In this document: piece by piece, positions 45,141-56,196 of the stretch
Layout: each line of letters starts with the position of its first letter
How positions within the stretch are numbered: position 1 is the stretch's first letter
Assembly: GCA_963555705.1 (NCBI GenBank)
Contig: OY743170.1
Span: forward strand, 33,617,362-33,681,361
DNA: 64,000 nt
From: Ligustrum vulgare
Lineage: Eukaryota; Streptophyta; Magnoliopsida; Lamiales; Oleaceae
Direction of reading: 5' to 3'
Notes under the pieces: generated by a model
Told to the model about the DNA's origin: nothing
What the model saw: the letters and a program-made list of their open reading frames with translations, nothing else
Databases searched by the model: none
Position numbers and translations under genes: made by a program

Positions 45141-45380
45141 AAGAACTTTGAAACACAAGTTTATTAACCTTGAAAAAGGCAAGAACTTTGAAACACAAGT
45201 TTGTCAACCTTGAAAAAGGCAAGAACTTTGAAATATAAGTTTATTAACCTTGAAAAAGGCGTGAAACTTTGAAATATAAGTTTATTAACCTTGAAAAAGG
45301 CGTGAAACTTTGAAATATAAGTTTATTAATCTTGAAAAAGGCATGAAACTTTGAAACATAAGTGTAACAACCCCGGAAAA
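45141..45380 (+). repeat. Six tandem ~40-bp repeats in the Tat leader
   Basis: AAGAACTTTGAAACACAAGT followed by TTATTAACCTTGAAAAAGGC recurs at 45141, 45181, 45221, 45261, 45302 and 45343 with slow drift. It lies between primer site and gag, where it could affect packaging or translation; no function is known to me. Confidence 0.88.
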
Positions 45381-45451
45381 GGATTAGGACTTTGAGATAA
45401 AAGTTCACACATCTTTGAAAGAAAAGATAAAACCAAGGAATTGTTCTGAAC

Positions 45452-45913
45452 ATGAATGAAAGTGGCGATGATATTAACCTTCGTAGGAGTAGAGACGGCC
45501 AACACAGCGAGGAAGAGGCTCCTCAGAGGCCTCGTGAGAACACAAACGAGGGGGTGGCCCAACCTAACCCTCCGCGCCGGCACCGAAATCGCCGCATGCT
45601 GCGAGATATGACTCGCATGGCAGCCCAAATGCTGGAAATGTAGAAACAACAGATAGAACAAACTGCTGCGATGAATGCTTACATGGCTAGAGGGTATGTT
45701 ATGAACGAGCCCATTATACCCCCGCAATATTCACAGCCACATTACCCACCATCCGATGCGGCCACTGCCTCCTATTATTATCAAGATCCACAGGCATATG
45801 TCGAGGTGGAATCTGCGCCCCTCTACGAAAAAGGCCCGGAGCATGAAGCACCTGAAGAACAAGACCAACTGATGAGATCCCAGTCGGGGAATCTCGTCGA
45901 ACACGCGGAATAA
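45452..45913 (+). pseudogene. gag: Tat gag, N-terminal part
   Basis: ATG 45452 (MNESGDDINLRRSRDGQ). One frame to 45913 with a stop at 45641-45643. It is basic and Arg-rich early (RRHRNRRMLRDM), then Pro/Tyr-rich (PPQYSQPHYPP). A foreign insertion follows directly. Confidence 0.7.
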
Positions 45914-46745
45914 CGATAATTAAAACCTAGGAAAGATCTAAATTAGATCTGACACGAAAATAACAAGAATTAAAATACTGGAAAGATAAAATTGACGATA
46001 GGACCTTGACCCAAGATTCACGACGCAAGAAATTGACGATGCGGAATCGAGATCCAAGGTTTTCGAAACACCACAAGGACTTGTCAATTTCCTTGATAAG
46101 ATTCTAAATTGGAAATGCCACAAATATTCTCGCGAATATTTGATAAGTTCAACGCCACAAATATTTCACAATATTTGATAAGTTGGATTTGTTCTCGAAG
46201 AACACAAAAGGGACTCATCAACCTTTTAATTGGAGAAAACTCTCTCAACTTTATTAATCTCAAAACTCAAACTAAATTGTTCTTTACAATGAATGGAAAA
46301 GAATATAAATAAGCAAAATAACCTAGTCGCTAATTTACTAAAAATAGAATTCTAATTAAACTAGAATACTAAAATAGGCAAACAATTAATTAAAAACGAA
46401 AAATAATTAAAAATCCCCTAAAATCCGGAAAACCTCAATTACGGCCGTGATAAACACTTTTACGGTCGTAAAAGGCTTTCTGCTTAAGACTTACGGCCGT
46501 GACCATCTTTCTTACGGCCGTAAATATGGAGTTCTTCAATTCTTCATCTGATCCCGAGGCGGAGTTACGGCCGTGATAATAACTTTTACGGCCGTAATTA
46601 TAATAGTTACGGCCGTGACAGATCTTCGTTACGGCCGTAATGATCATTCTGCCCAAATAACTTCAATCACTCGTCTCGGCTTGTTCCTTTCACCTTCTCG
46701 GCTCGACTCCAACATGAAACTTGCTCCGTTTTACACGTAGATCGC
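45914..46745 (-). mobile_element. Insertion in Tat gag, probably a minus-strand LTR
   Basis: AT-rich DNA that breaks gag between EHAE and the segment resuming near 46750. On the minus strand it resembles an LTR: palindrome array first, then TTATTTATATTC as TATA, and a U5-like tail (GATTCCGCATCGTCAATTTC; CCTAGGTTTTAATT). Ends and target duplication could not be fixed, so boundaries are approximate. Confidence 0.45.
46437..46650. repeat. Array of paired TTACGGCCGTRA palindromes
   Basis: Eight near-identical sites in four pairs: at about 46439/46460, 46489/46511, 46565/46587 and 46607/46630. In each pair TTACGGCCGTGA is followed 11-12 bases later by TTACGGCCGTAA or a near copy (once TTACGGTCGTAA). 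The surrounding DNA is AT-rich and not repeated. Confidence 0.9.
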
Positions 46746-46752
46746 TGTCATA

Positions 46753-47390
46753 TTGCCGATGTCTCGACTTTGCCCTTCGATGCCTGGTCCGGATCATATC
46801 ACCAACTCCCAGCTAGACACAGGGAGGCTTCGCCCGCAAAATCCGGTAGTGTCTTCCCATGAAAGGCCAAACTACGGCCGAGTTTTGCCACCACAAAGGC
46901 TCAGTACGCTCCACCGCCCTACGACCAATACCATGACCCAATGTATTCCGGTCATGACGAGAACAGTGAACTACCCTCATACGAGCTGGATGACGAAGAG
47001 GAAATAAGTCCCTTCACGGAGGGCATTCGTAGGTGCCCCGTGCCTCATGACTTCGAAATTCCAGAAATAACAAAGTATTCTGGTCGAGGTGACCCTGACG
47101 ATCACATGCTAAACTACCTCGCTAGCATGGAAATAGCCGGAGCTACTCTGGAACTGAAGTGCAAAGCTTTTACTTTGACCCTTGAGGGAAGTGCGATACG
47201 ATGGTACAAAAAGCTCCCTCCTAGTAGCATCCACAGTTGGAGAGACTTGAAAGCAGCCTTTAAAAATGGCTTTGTTTCCTCCAAGCCTGGCCAGGTCCCA
47301 CTCCAATGCCTTCAGGATCTAAGGCAAGGAAGGGATGAATCTCTGAAAAGTTACCTAGCTCGGTTTACTGAAGAGATACATTTGTGAAAA
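46753..47390 (+). pseudogene. gag: Tat gag, capsid part
   Basis: Best frame 46941-47387: YELDDEEEISPFTEGIRR, VPHDFEIPEITKYSGRGDPD, the gag core MEIAGATLELKCKAF and WYKKLPPSSIHSWRDLK, LRQGRDESLKSYLARF. This is the retrotransposon gag domain of Tat elements. A frame change after EEIHL (47387) leads to the next part. Confidence 0.85.
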
Positions 47391-48720
47391 CATCATCGAG
47401 GCGGAGATGTTTTCCGCATTGAAAGGAGGGCTAGATATGACAATCATGTTTTAGAGGGATGTCCGAAGCAGGAAACCGAGGGATTACAATGCCCTAGTAG
47501 ACCTGATGAAGATCATATCAGAAGCAATGGCTAGGGCCAGAGACAACCATCCTCAAGAGAGACACAATCTTGGGTATTCTAATGAAGCAAACCTCAAGAA
47601 AGGAGGTAACAAGGATAGGTTCAGCAGTAACCGAAGTGGAGCGTCGCGTCCATTTTCGGGGAGAGGGTCTAGCTATGCAGCAGAGATCACGGAAGCTATC
47701 CTCAACTTGCACTCCAACTCTCCTTCTCAGAATCCTCCCATGGCTCAAAGAAGAATGGAAAGTAGTCGAAGTGGAAAACAGCCCATGATTGGGGCTTACT
47801 GTGCCTACCACAGGTATTACGATCATGCAACAGAAGATTGTAGGGAAATCCACATGTTAGCGGACCAAAAGGCGCATGGAAGAAGGGGAAGTGAATTCTC
47901 CCCTGACAAGGGGAGAACTAAAAAATCAGGTGGCCAGAAGTTCAACCGAGCTGACAGGAGAGCTCTGTGGAAGAACTCGACCAAAGAGAGGATTGACAAT
48001 CGTCAGAGAGACAGGAACAAGGGCCAGGATACCTCCTCGGCACATACTAAAGATACAAGAGAACCACCTACGCCTGTGGCTGACCCTCCTATTCGTGAAA
48101 TTGACACAATATTGGGAGGTCCCCACCGAAGTGGGAGCACAAACAACTCCCAAAAGAGATATATCAGAGAAGCCAAGCAGCCCGCCAACATGAATTACCA
48201 TATCCATTCACATCCTGTTGGGATGTCTCGGACAGAATCTATCACCTTTACTCAAGACGATGCTATTGGAGTACACTTTCCACATAATGATGCATTGGTT
48301 ATCAGGGTAGTTGTGGCTCGAAATGGGTTGTCACGAATGATGGTGGATGATGGTGCCTCGATAAATGTGATTTACGGGGTAACTTTTGATAAGATGGGGA
48401 TCAACACTCCACTTATTCCAGTCCCAAATCCAATAAATGGATTCACTGGGGACAGCATAACTCCCAGATGATCCATAACCCTTATGACTGAGGGTAGGGC
48501 AAACACCAACTCTTTCCAGAATCCCCATGGAATTCTTGGTTGTGGACAAAATATCCTCCTATCATGGCTCAATTGGGAGGCCAGGCCTCATTGACTTGGG
48601 AGCTGCAAGTTATACAAAATACATTTGCATGAAATTCCCCACGGAGCATGGTGTTGCAACTGTAAGGGGGAGCCAAACTGAATCGCGGGCCTGTTAAACA
48701 AACGCAATCCGGAAATTTCA
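47391..48720 (+). pseudogene. gag-pol: Tat gag C-terminus and protease
   Basis: Frame of 47506-48471, preceded by NIIEAEMFSALKGGLD with one stop. A zinc knuckle of the CX2HX4HX4C type (CAYHRYYDHATEDC) is followed by a charged R/K-rich linker, then the protease: NDALVIRVVVARNGLSRMMV, active site DDGAS, INVIYGVTFDKMG. A stop at 48469-48471 and frame changes follow; MKFPTEHGV-type sequence (48630-48650) marks the end of the protease block. Confidence 0.82.
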
Positions 48721-48730
48721 AGACCGAAGC

Positions 48731-49612
48731 TTGAACATGATTAGCGATGTAGCAATGGCTGAGGCTGCTCCAGACCCTGAAAGATTGGGTGGAGGACCCT
48801 CAGGAAATGAGGATGTTACAATAATGTTGGAAGAAGATTTGGCAGATCTGGACCAAAGAATGGCAGGAGGTAATTGCTCTACCCTAGCTGAAAGGTTGGA
48901 ATGCTTCGGTGTAGATCCACTTGACCCAATCAAGGAGTTGCAAATTGGACTAGATTCACCGGTTGAATACAAAGATCAGGTGAAAAACTTCTTACTTGAA
49001 AACCTCGATGTATTCGCATGGAAACATGATGACATGGTTGGGATCGATCCTAAAGTGGCATGTCACAGACTCTAGCTTGATCCCAGAAGCCCTGGGCACA
49101 GGCAAAAGAGAAGACCTATGAGTTCTGATAAGTATGAGGCCTTGAAAGAAGAGGTTACGAAGCTGTTGAAAAATGGCTTTATCAGAGAATCCCGGTATCC
49201 GAAGTAGGTATCAAACCCTGTTTTGGTACCAAAACATAATGGGAAGCTGAGAGTATGTATTGATTTTTCAAATTTGAACCAGGCATGTCCCAAAGATAGT
49301 TTTCCATTGCCTCGAATTGATCAGTTAGTTGACTCCACAGGGGGACATGAGATGCTGAGCTTTATGGATGCATACTCCGGGTAGAATCAAATCCCCATGT
49401 ATGAATCAGATGAGGAGCATACTTTGTTTATTACAGATAGGGGACTCTATTGTTACAAAGCTATGCAATTTGGCTTAAAAAATGCTGGAGCTACCTATCA
49501 AAGGTTGGTAAATCGCATGTTTTCAGAACAATTAGGAAACACCATGGAGGTATATGTTGATGACGTTCTGGTCAAAAGCATGGTTGCCACATAGCATATC
49601 CGCCATTTGTTA
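48731..49612 (+). pseudogene. pol: Tat reverse transcriptase, truncated
   Basis: One frame with stops at 49073, 49205, 49382 and 49592. Landmarks: DVFAWKHDDMVGIDP, KLRVCIDFSNLNQACPKDSF, LSFMDAYSG, YKAMQFGLKNAGATYQRL and the catalytic YVDDVLVKS. The match ends after HIRHLLEALG near 49620, where thumb, connection and the retroviral-type RNase H should follow; these are deleted. Confidence 0.85.
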
Positions 49613-49619
49613 GAGGCCC

Positions 49620-50100
49620 TCGGCTGAGGGACGATCCGGTGTGGGAATATTGCTAATAAACCCAGAAGGATTCAAACTGCACAGTGCGATCCGTTTTGAC
49701 TTTAAAGCCTCAAACAATGTTGCTGAATACGAGGCGCTATTAGCTAGGCTGAGACTTGCGAAAGCTTTGAAGATTAAGTACGTAGTAGTGAATAGTGATT
49801 CGCAGCTCGTTGTGAGTCAGTTTAATGAACAATTTTCTGCCAAAGAACTAGCTATGGTCGCTTACTTGAAAAAAGTAAGAGATTTGGCTGTGCACTTCGG
49901 AAAAATGGAGTTACGGCACATTCCCAGAACTGAGAATTCCAACGCCGATGCTTTATCCAAACTAGCAAGTAGTAATGATTCAGAGCTCCATAATCTGATC
50001 CCAATTGAGCACTTGTTGACCTCTTCTATTGAGCCAGGGACGGAGATTTTGGCAATAGAAGAAGAAGGATCCTGGATGAATCCTATACTAGCACACTTGA
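49620..50100 (+). pseudogene. pol: Archaeal-type RNase H of the Tat element
   Basis: GILLINPEGFKLHSAIRFDF, ASNNVAEYEALLARLRLAKA, VVNSDSQLVVSQFNEQF, HIPRTENSNADALSKLAS. These are the glutamate and aspartate blocks of the additional RNase H typical of Tat and Ogre elements. The catalytic Asp of the first strand (usually in VDGASN) falls at the deletion junction and is lost. Confidence 0.85.
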
Positions 50101-51252
50101 AGCATCAGACAGTACCAGACGAGCCTGAAACAACTCGGAAGTTGCAAATATATGCCGCAAATTTCGTACTTTTGGATGACCTACTCTATAAACGGAGCTA
50201 TACCTCCCCTTTGCTGAGATGTGTGGGGCCGGAGGAAGGACGGTATGTAATGAAAGAAATCCATGAGGGCATATGTGGCAACCACGCCGGGGCATTATCA
50301 CTAGCTCGGAAAGCCCTTAAACAGGGATATTTTTGGCCGACTATGTGAAAGGACTCCCATGACTTCGTGCGCAAATGCAATAAATGCCAAAGGCGTGCAA
50401 CCATACCGCATCAGCCGCATCAGAAGCTAATTGTGGTGACTAGCCCTTGGCCTTTTGCGAAGTGGGGGGTTGATATTATTGGTCATATGCCTAGGGGTGC
50501 TGGTAATAATTGCTTTGCAATAGTGGCAATTGACTACTTCACCAAGTGGGTCGAGGCGGAACCCCTGATGAGGATTACCGCACTCGCTGGTTAGTGATAA
50601 TGCAAAACGGTTCAAAAAAAGAAGCATAGATGAAATGTGCGACGATTTGGGAATTAAGAAATTATTTTCATCTCCACATCACCCACAAGCTAATGGTCAG
50701 GTTGAAACTGTGAACAAGACCATAAAGAATGCCCTGAAAAGGAAGTTGGAGTCCAAAAAGGGCACATGGGTAGATGAACTCCCACAAGTATTATTGGCAC
50801 TTCGAACCACCTCGCACACTGCCACTGGTGAAACGCCTTTCTCCTTGGCATATGGATCCGAGGCAGTATGTCCAGTCGAAATTGGGGTCCCTTCTCTTCG
50901 TCAAATCCATTATGACGAAGTGGAAAACGAAGAAACACAAAGGGCTAATTTGGATTCCCTCCTAAAAAAACGGAATGATTCTCAAGTAGTAATGACCAGG
51001 TACCATGAGAAAATGGCCCGCTATTACAACAAAAGGGTTAAGAGTCGTCACTTTAATGTTGGGGACTTAGTCCTCAAAAAGGTTCTTCCCTCAACTCAAG
51101 AACCAGGAGTAGGGATTTTAGGTCCTAACTGGGAAGGCCCATACAAAGTCTCTGCCGAGGTGGTACCCGGAACGTACATGATCGAGGACTTATCTGGGAT
51201 ACCTTTATGTAATCCTTGGAACACGGATCACCTTCGTCGTTATTTTAAATAA
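50101..51252 (+). pseudogene. pol: Tat integrase
   Basis: Zinc domain H/H/C/C: EIHEGICGNHAG and CNKCQRRA. Core: GVDIIGHMP (first Asp), then about 20 residues missing near 50590, VSDNAKRF (second Asp, other frame), SPHHPQANGQVETVNKTIKN (Glu). The C-terminus NVGDLVLKKVLPSTQE, LGPNWEGPYKV ends in WNTDHLRRYFK then TAA. A stop at 50346 and the internal deletion disable it. Confidence 0.87.
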
Positions 51253-51889
51253 ATCAAATTCCTCTTCAGTGGTTACAGCATTACCATATAATTTTATAAA
51301 ATCCTAAGTGAGTTACGTTGAGGATTATACCAAGTACTGATTAGACAAACATAATGGATAAACACAAATTCCTAGATTATTTTGGTTATAAGACCATACG
51401 TCTACGCCATTCATGAAATTTTTTAAAAACGAGGGACTCTTATAAGCATACACTGCGACCATTACGTATGAGTTGAAAGTGTTAACACCATCAATAGGAG
51501 TTCATACAAATTTATAAACATAGGTGTTATAGAGTATAAGACAAAAATGTTCAAAAATTGGTCAAAATCAGATCTAACCAGCAAACATGAATGCCTTGAG
51601 CTACTTAGATCTGAGGGACTATACACATATCTTCATATGATGCGTTTACAAGGCCTTTGTGTCTAGAAGCGTTCACGCTTAAACAGAAGATACGATGCGG
51701 CGTTTGTGTCTGGAAGCATTCACGCTTAAACAGATAAGGTCGTACAAACTAAGACATTAAACTAAATATAAATAAATCATTGCATTCATAAAATCAAAGT
51801 ATTTACAATTTGAATATTGTTACATTTACAATATAAGGCGCTATTGCACTTACAAAAAAAAAAAACAACAAGGCAAATACAAAAGAGGA
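51253..51889. other. Spacer between integrase and antisense gene
   Basis: No gene. The phrase GTGTCTRGAAGCRTTCACGC followed by TTAAACAGA occurs twice (about 51659 and 51706). For the minus-strand gene this is the 3' flank. Confidence 0.6.
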
Positions 51890-54675
51890 TCATTGCGGAG
51901 GGACATCCTTTGAAGAGCCCTTGCCAGGTGCGTCCAAAGGATCTGTAGGATCATCGAGGGAATTATCTTCAGGCTCGGGGTACAGGGCTTCAATGGAGGA
52001 TAGGTCTAGGGATGGGAAGGCTTCCTTCACGTCCCCCAAAGCCATCCTGGCCCCAATGTTCCTAAAGACCTTCTGCATGGCCTCATATTCTGGTGTCACT
52101 TCAAAAGTGTCTTTGAAATTCTGGATTACCTCAGACACCTTGGCACTTAGAGCTTTCTCCACTCGTGATGCAACGGTATGCTCCAGAACTTCCATGATCC
52201 TAGATTGCATATGCCGTTCCAGAGAGGCAAGGTCCTCCTCTGCCTTCCTCCTAGCCTCCACCTCTCTCGCCAATTTCTCAGAGGCTGCTGCCACCTCAGC
52301 CTCTAGCTTAACCTTGGCCACATTGGCTGCTGTCAGGGCCTCAGAAGTTATGGACTGATCCATGTTAGAATCGTCCAATTTTTTACAAAGGGACGCCACG
52401 TCTGCCTCTAAAGGTCGTGCCTTAACTTTTCATTGTCCTCCTGAAGGTGTTTGGCTACCACCCTATCTTCCGAGGAGGCCTTGCGAGCAATGGACAGATG
52501 CTCCTTGAGGTCCTTAATCTCTCTAAGCATATTTTCCGCATGGCGAAGGGCAGTATTAGCGTCCTTCTTGTCCCGCTGCGCCTCCTCCACAGAAGACTCC
52601 ACCTCGTCAATAAGGGCCAGAGCCCTAGCATTCATCGCCTTGGAAGCAAGCAGCTTTCTGGGATGGAGTGGCACTAGAGGAGAAGGCAGACCAGCCCTCT
52701 GTCCAAAATTGCTTAGTGACTAAAGCAGCCCTGGAAGGAGGAGAACTGGGGAAGTCGAACAAAGAAGGACTGAAGGTAACATCTCTGGGGAGAACACTAG
52801 CTCTAATGTGCTTGAGCTCTTCTGCCCCTTCAGGTGTCACTTCGTAAGCCAAATCTGGGATAGACACAGATGGCTCGTCCTCCAAATCCTGAATCTCTGG
52901 TGGCAGAGGTGCGGAGGTTTTTTCCTTTTCCTTGCCCCTTTTAAGCCTCTTTAATGGGGCAGGGTTCTCCTCAGATACATGTTCAGAAATATCCTCGGAC
53001 AAGAGAGATTACACAGAAACACTCTTAGACTCCCTCTTCCTCTTGGAGCCGCCCCTGTCCGACCTTTTTCCTTTCCCCAATGTAGCAACCCTCTTAGGTT
53101 CAGCCCCTTTTTCTTAGCTAGGCTGTCGGGGACCCACTGGCAGCAGACTGGGTGGAGGCAGCAGTAGGGGACCCTGAAGTTGGGCTGTGGACACCTCAGA
53201 TACCTCTTTTGCCACCCCTACTTCCAGGTTAGCAAGTACTGCTTTCTGCCTCTTCTCGATTTCGCTGCCGTGGCGAAGAGCAGGAGGGATCTTTTTGGTC
53301 ATGAGACCCTTCAAAGGAATCTTAGGAAAATCCTTGGAACCTAGCGAGAAAAGAAGGGGAATGAAGTTATGAACGAACGAGGTAAAAGTTATGAAGGCAA
53401 TAAGGAAACAAACTTACTCATGGCTCGCATAAGGCTGTGCTTAACAAATAATTTATTTTGTTGAATGACCCCCTGAAAAGTGCCCTTGTAAGCAAACAAG
53501 CACCTTACTACCGCTAAGTCCGCGTCAGAGAGGAGGCAGACAAAAGTATCCCATGCCATAAACCAATAGCATGTTAGGAACCAGTAAAGAGAGGTGAATA
53601 GAAAATGAAAAAACGAATGATGCATGACACTCAAGGACACGAAAACAAATACAAAACTCATTAGGCGCGGAAAGAGTTCGGGGAACTGTAATTTCTGGAC
53701 TAGGGTCTACAGGAGAACTCTGCCACTCCCCGTCAACCCAGAACCATTGGTTCCTCCAGTTCTTTATCGAAGTAGGATGACCAGTAGTAACGGGAGGGTA
53801 TGAGCCCCTAGGAGACAAGTAATACCAGTCTTTGACGTCCAACCTCACGTCTTTTTCCTTTCTAACTGATTTCTTCAAAGTATACAAGATATGGATGATG
53901 TGTAGTGAGATGGGATAGTCAGGGTTGACCTCTTGCCACACTAGCCAATTACCCACGGCCTGCGTCCAGAAGTTGGGAGCCCCAGTTGGTAGGGGCATAT
54001 GTTGTAGCTCCTGAGCAGTGCCCTGAAGAAGGGGTGCAGGGGTAGCCTCATCCCGCAGGATAGAGCATCATAACATATGGCCACTTGACCTGGGGGAAGC
54101 CTGTAAGGTCGACAAGAAGGTGTAGGGTGCACTAATCGAACCCCTTCTGGCATCCTGAATTTCGCCGAGGCTCCAACCAAATCAACCCCTCGAATTTCAG
54201 TGGCGATCTCGTTGCTTTCCCATGACTCTGGGTTCGGATCAGGGTCTACATGATACCCTAATATTTTATTCACCAGGTCTACCCAACCTTCAAGCTGGGC
54301 TATTTCCTCCTCAGAAAGCCCCAGCTCTTCCCTATGTACCCTAAATGGGGCCCTAATAATTAATCCGAGGTCCTGGTGACTAGAAAAAGAGCCCACAGCC
54401 TCTCCTCTTCCCAAATCCCTGTCCCGCTTGCTTCGGAGCTCTCTTAGAGAAGCCTCCTCCTCGAATGATAGATGAGCCATGTAGTTCTGGTTTTTTTCTT
54501 CTTCACTATCAGAATCACTCAAATAAATTATACCACTAATTTTTCTATTCCTCCTCTTAATCTGCTCCCTAAAGAAGCGGGAACTAAAAATCAACAAAGA
54601 TATTGGGCAGAAACCTCTGACAGGAATCGCCATTGCTAACATTTCCTGTGAACCGGTTCCCCCAACTCCTTCCAT
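51890..54675 (-). pseudogene. Antisense gene of the Tat element, several exons, damaged
   Basis: Minus-strand ATG at 54675 (MEGVGGTGSQEM) opens a frame to about 53990; after a frame change it continues to about 53655. Together they resemble the putative gypsy-type transposon domain found in Tat antisense ORFs: CGMRLPLHPFFRALLRSYNI, NFWTQAVGNWLVWQ, DWYYLSPRGSYPPVT, SIKNWRNQWFWV. A further piece ends RAM|GTAAGT (about 53420) and resumes after CGCTAG at about 53343 (GSKDFPKIPLKGLMTKKIPP), supporting introns. The rest encodes an acidic/basic linker and a long coiled coil (52674-51890: KVKLEAEVAAASEKLARE). Stops and shifts suggest a pseudogene. Function unknown. Confidence 0.7.
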
Positions 54676-55021
54676 TTATTCTTAAAAAAGAGTCAGACTC
54701 ACCGAAAGATAAACAAAAGGCAAAATAAAATTTTCAAACCCACGCTTGAAGATTATAAGTAAAAAGGTTTTCTTTACACTTGCAAAGGAAAATAAATTTA
54801 CCTTCAGAAACGGAAGTCCAAGATTGTATACTCGGAGCGAAGAACGCGCCAATGAAGAGTGTAGAGCGACAGGGATGAGTTGTTACGTAAAAAGCCCTTG
54901 AAGAGATAACAAAAACTTGCAAATACAGAAGGGGCGCTGCAACTTCTTGCGGAGATACTACTGCAAAAAAGAAAAAAAATTCTGAGGATACGGTAAAGGA
55001 GAAACAATGAGGAGAAGAAGG

Positions 55022-55029
55022 CTTTATAG
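55022..55029 (-). promoter_or_regulatory. Candidate promoter of the antisense gene
   Basis: CTATAAAG on the minus strand, about 350 bases upstream of the antisense ATG. A donor-like GAAG|GTAAATTT near 54800 would make a 5' UTR intron. It lies inside the element, about 500 bases from the 3' LTR. Inference from motif and position only. Confidence 0.4.
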
Positions 55030-55526
55030 GGAACCCAATAAAACAAAACCCTTGGTTTGCGAGCCACATAATTAACACGGGTAACCAACGTCCCTTGGGG
55101 GATGGATTAATCAAGGCGCCAACTGTCAAACGAATGGAGAAAATCGTTCAGTTACCATAGTGGGGCCACGCGCGGAGAGATGTCACCTATCATTCATTTC
55201 CTGCTCCTTGGGAACCGATATTAGTAGCCCCCCTTTATGTTAAATGCACCGTCTAAAAGACATGTTGGTGTAATTCCAATTTTCACTTGAAAAGTAGAAC
55301 AAGAATAGAAGGTCGGCTTTACTTTCAATCCGAGCTCCCACTAAGGAATGTCATTCCGAGCTTTAAGCTTGCAGCGTCATACGATAATTCCCAGCCAATA
55401 GAGGGCAGAATAATAAAATATAAATATATATATATATTGGATGTAACAGATAAACAAAGTTAGTGCCTCGAACATACAACGAATCCTACCTGCCCATGAA
55501 TGACCACATCGGATTTGAGGGACTAG

Positions 55527-56196
55527 TGTTGAGATCGTACCCAAAATGCGGCACATTGGACCACCAGCGAAGGCCCAGTGGACTCTAGCCCATGTTAAAA
55601 CTTAGAATATCACCTTGGGTCAACTGCCGAGGTGGGATATCACGCGAACCTCTTTGGCCGAACTGATTTGTGTATGGCCGATGTGCTTTATGCTTAGCCG
55701 AAGTGTTTTACAGTGAAGCACAGAAGAGGGATGGGACAAGGGATGGAGTCAGAGATGTGACACCACCTTTACCATGAAGTGACAGACGCCCATCCCCTAC
55801 AAAGTATTGTAATGATTAATATCAAAATGCAAGATCTCCTTTTTAGAAGTTAGGGTAAATACAAGTGTAAAGTATGCCACGTGTCACGATCCGAAACAAC
55901 GAGTTCCTCTATAAATAGAGCACTCCTCCCGCTTTGTAGGGGGTTAGCAATTTCATACTCTTAACTAAATATTTTACTCTCACTCCCTTTTCTCTCTTTT
56001 ACACATTTATATTTCCCGCACCCAATTTATATCTGCTTGAAATGAACACTGACTTTGGCATCGGAGTGCAAATGGGAGTCACCTCGGCCCCCTTTACAAA
56101 CTGATCGTTTGTCACAGTGCGCAGGAAATCCACGTGTTCAAGAGGGAGGAGTTGAGGCGTGTTGGTCCAAGGTCCAGCTGAATTTTGTGGTCAACA
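55527..56196 (+). repeat. Tat element 3' LTR
   Basis: Same ends and TATA (55910-55917) as the 5' copy; preceded by the purine tract GGATTTGAGGGACTAG. Few substitutions against 44336-45017 by eye, plus the 11-bp difference near its start (GCCCAATGAGG absent). Confidence 0.92.

Larger units (their letters stand above)
44336..56196 (+). mobile_element. Tat-lineage Ty3/Gypsy element, complete but defective
   Basis: Exact target-site duplication GTACT (44331-44335, 56197-56201). LTRs 44336-45017 and 55527-56196 share TGTTGA...TCAACA tips and are very similar, apart from an 11-bp length difference. Gag, protease, RT, an archaeal-type RNase H, integrase and an antisense gene between integrase and the 3' LTR are the Tat signature. 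RT-side RNase H is deleted and several stops exist, so it cannot move alone. High LTR similarity suggests a fairly recent insertion. Confidence 0.92.

Noticed and set aside
47518..48207. Minus-strand ORFs over Tat gag
   Set aside because: Shadows of the zinc-knuckle and linker coding sequence; no independent signature.
52432..52723. Plus-strand ORFs at 52447-52723
   Set aside because: They mirror the coiled-coil frame of the minus-strand gene, which has the better domain evidence.
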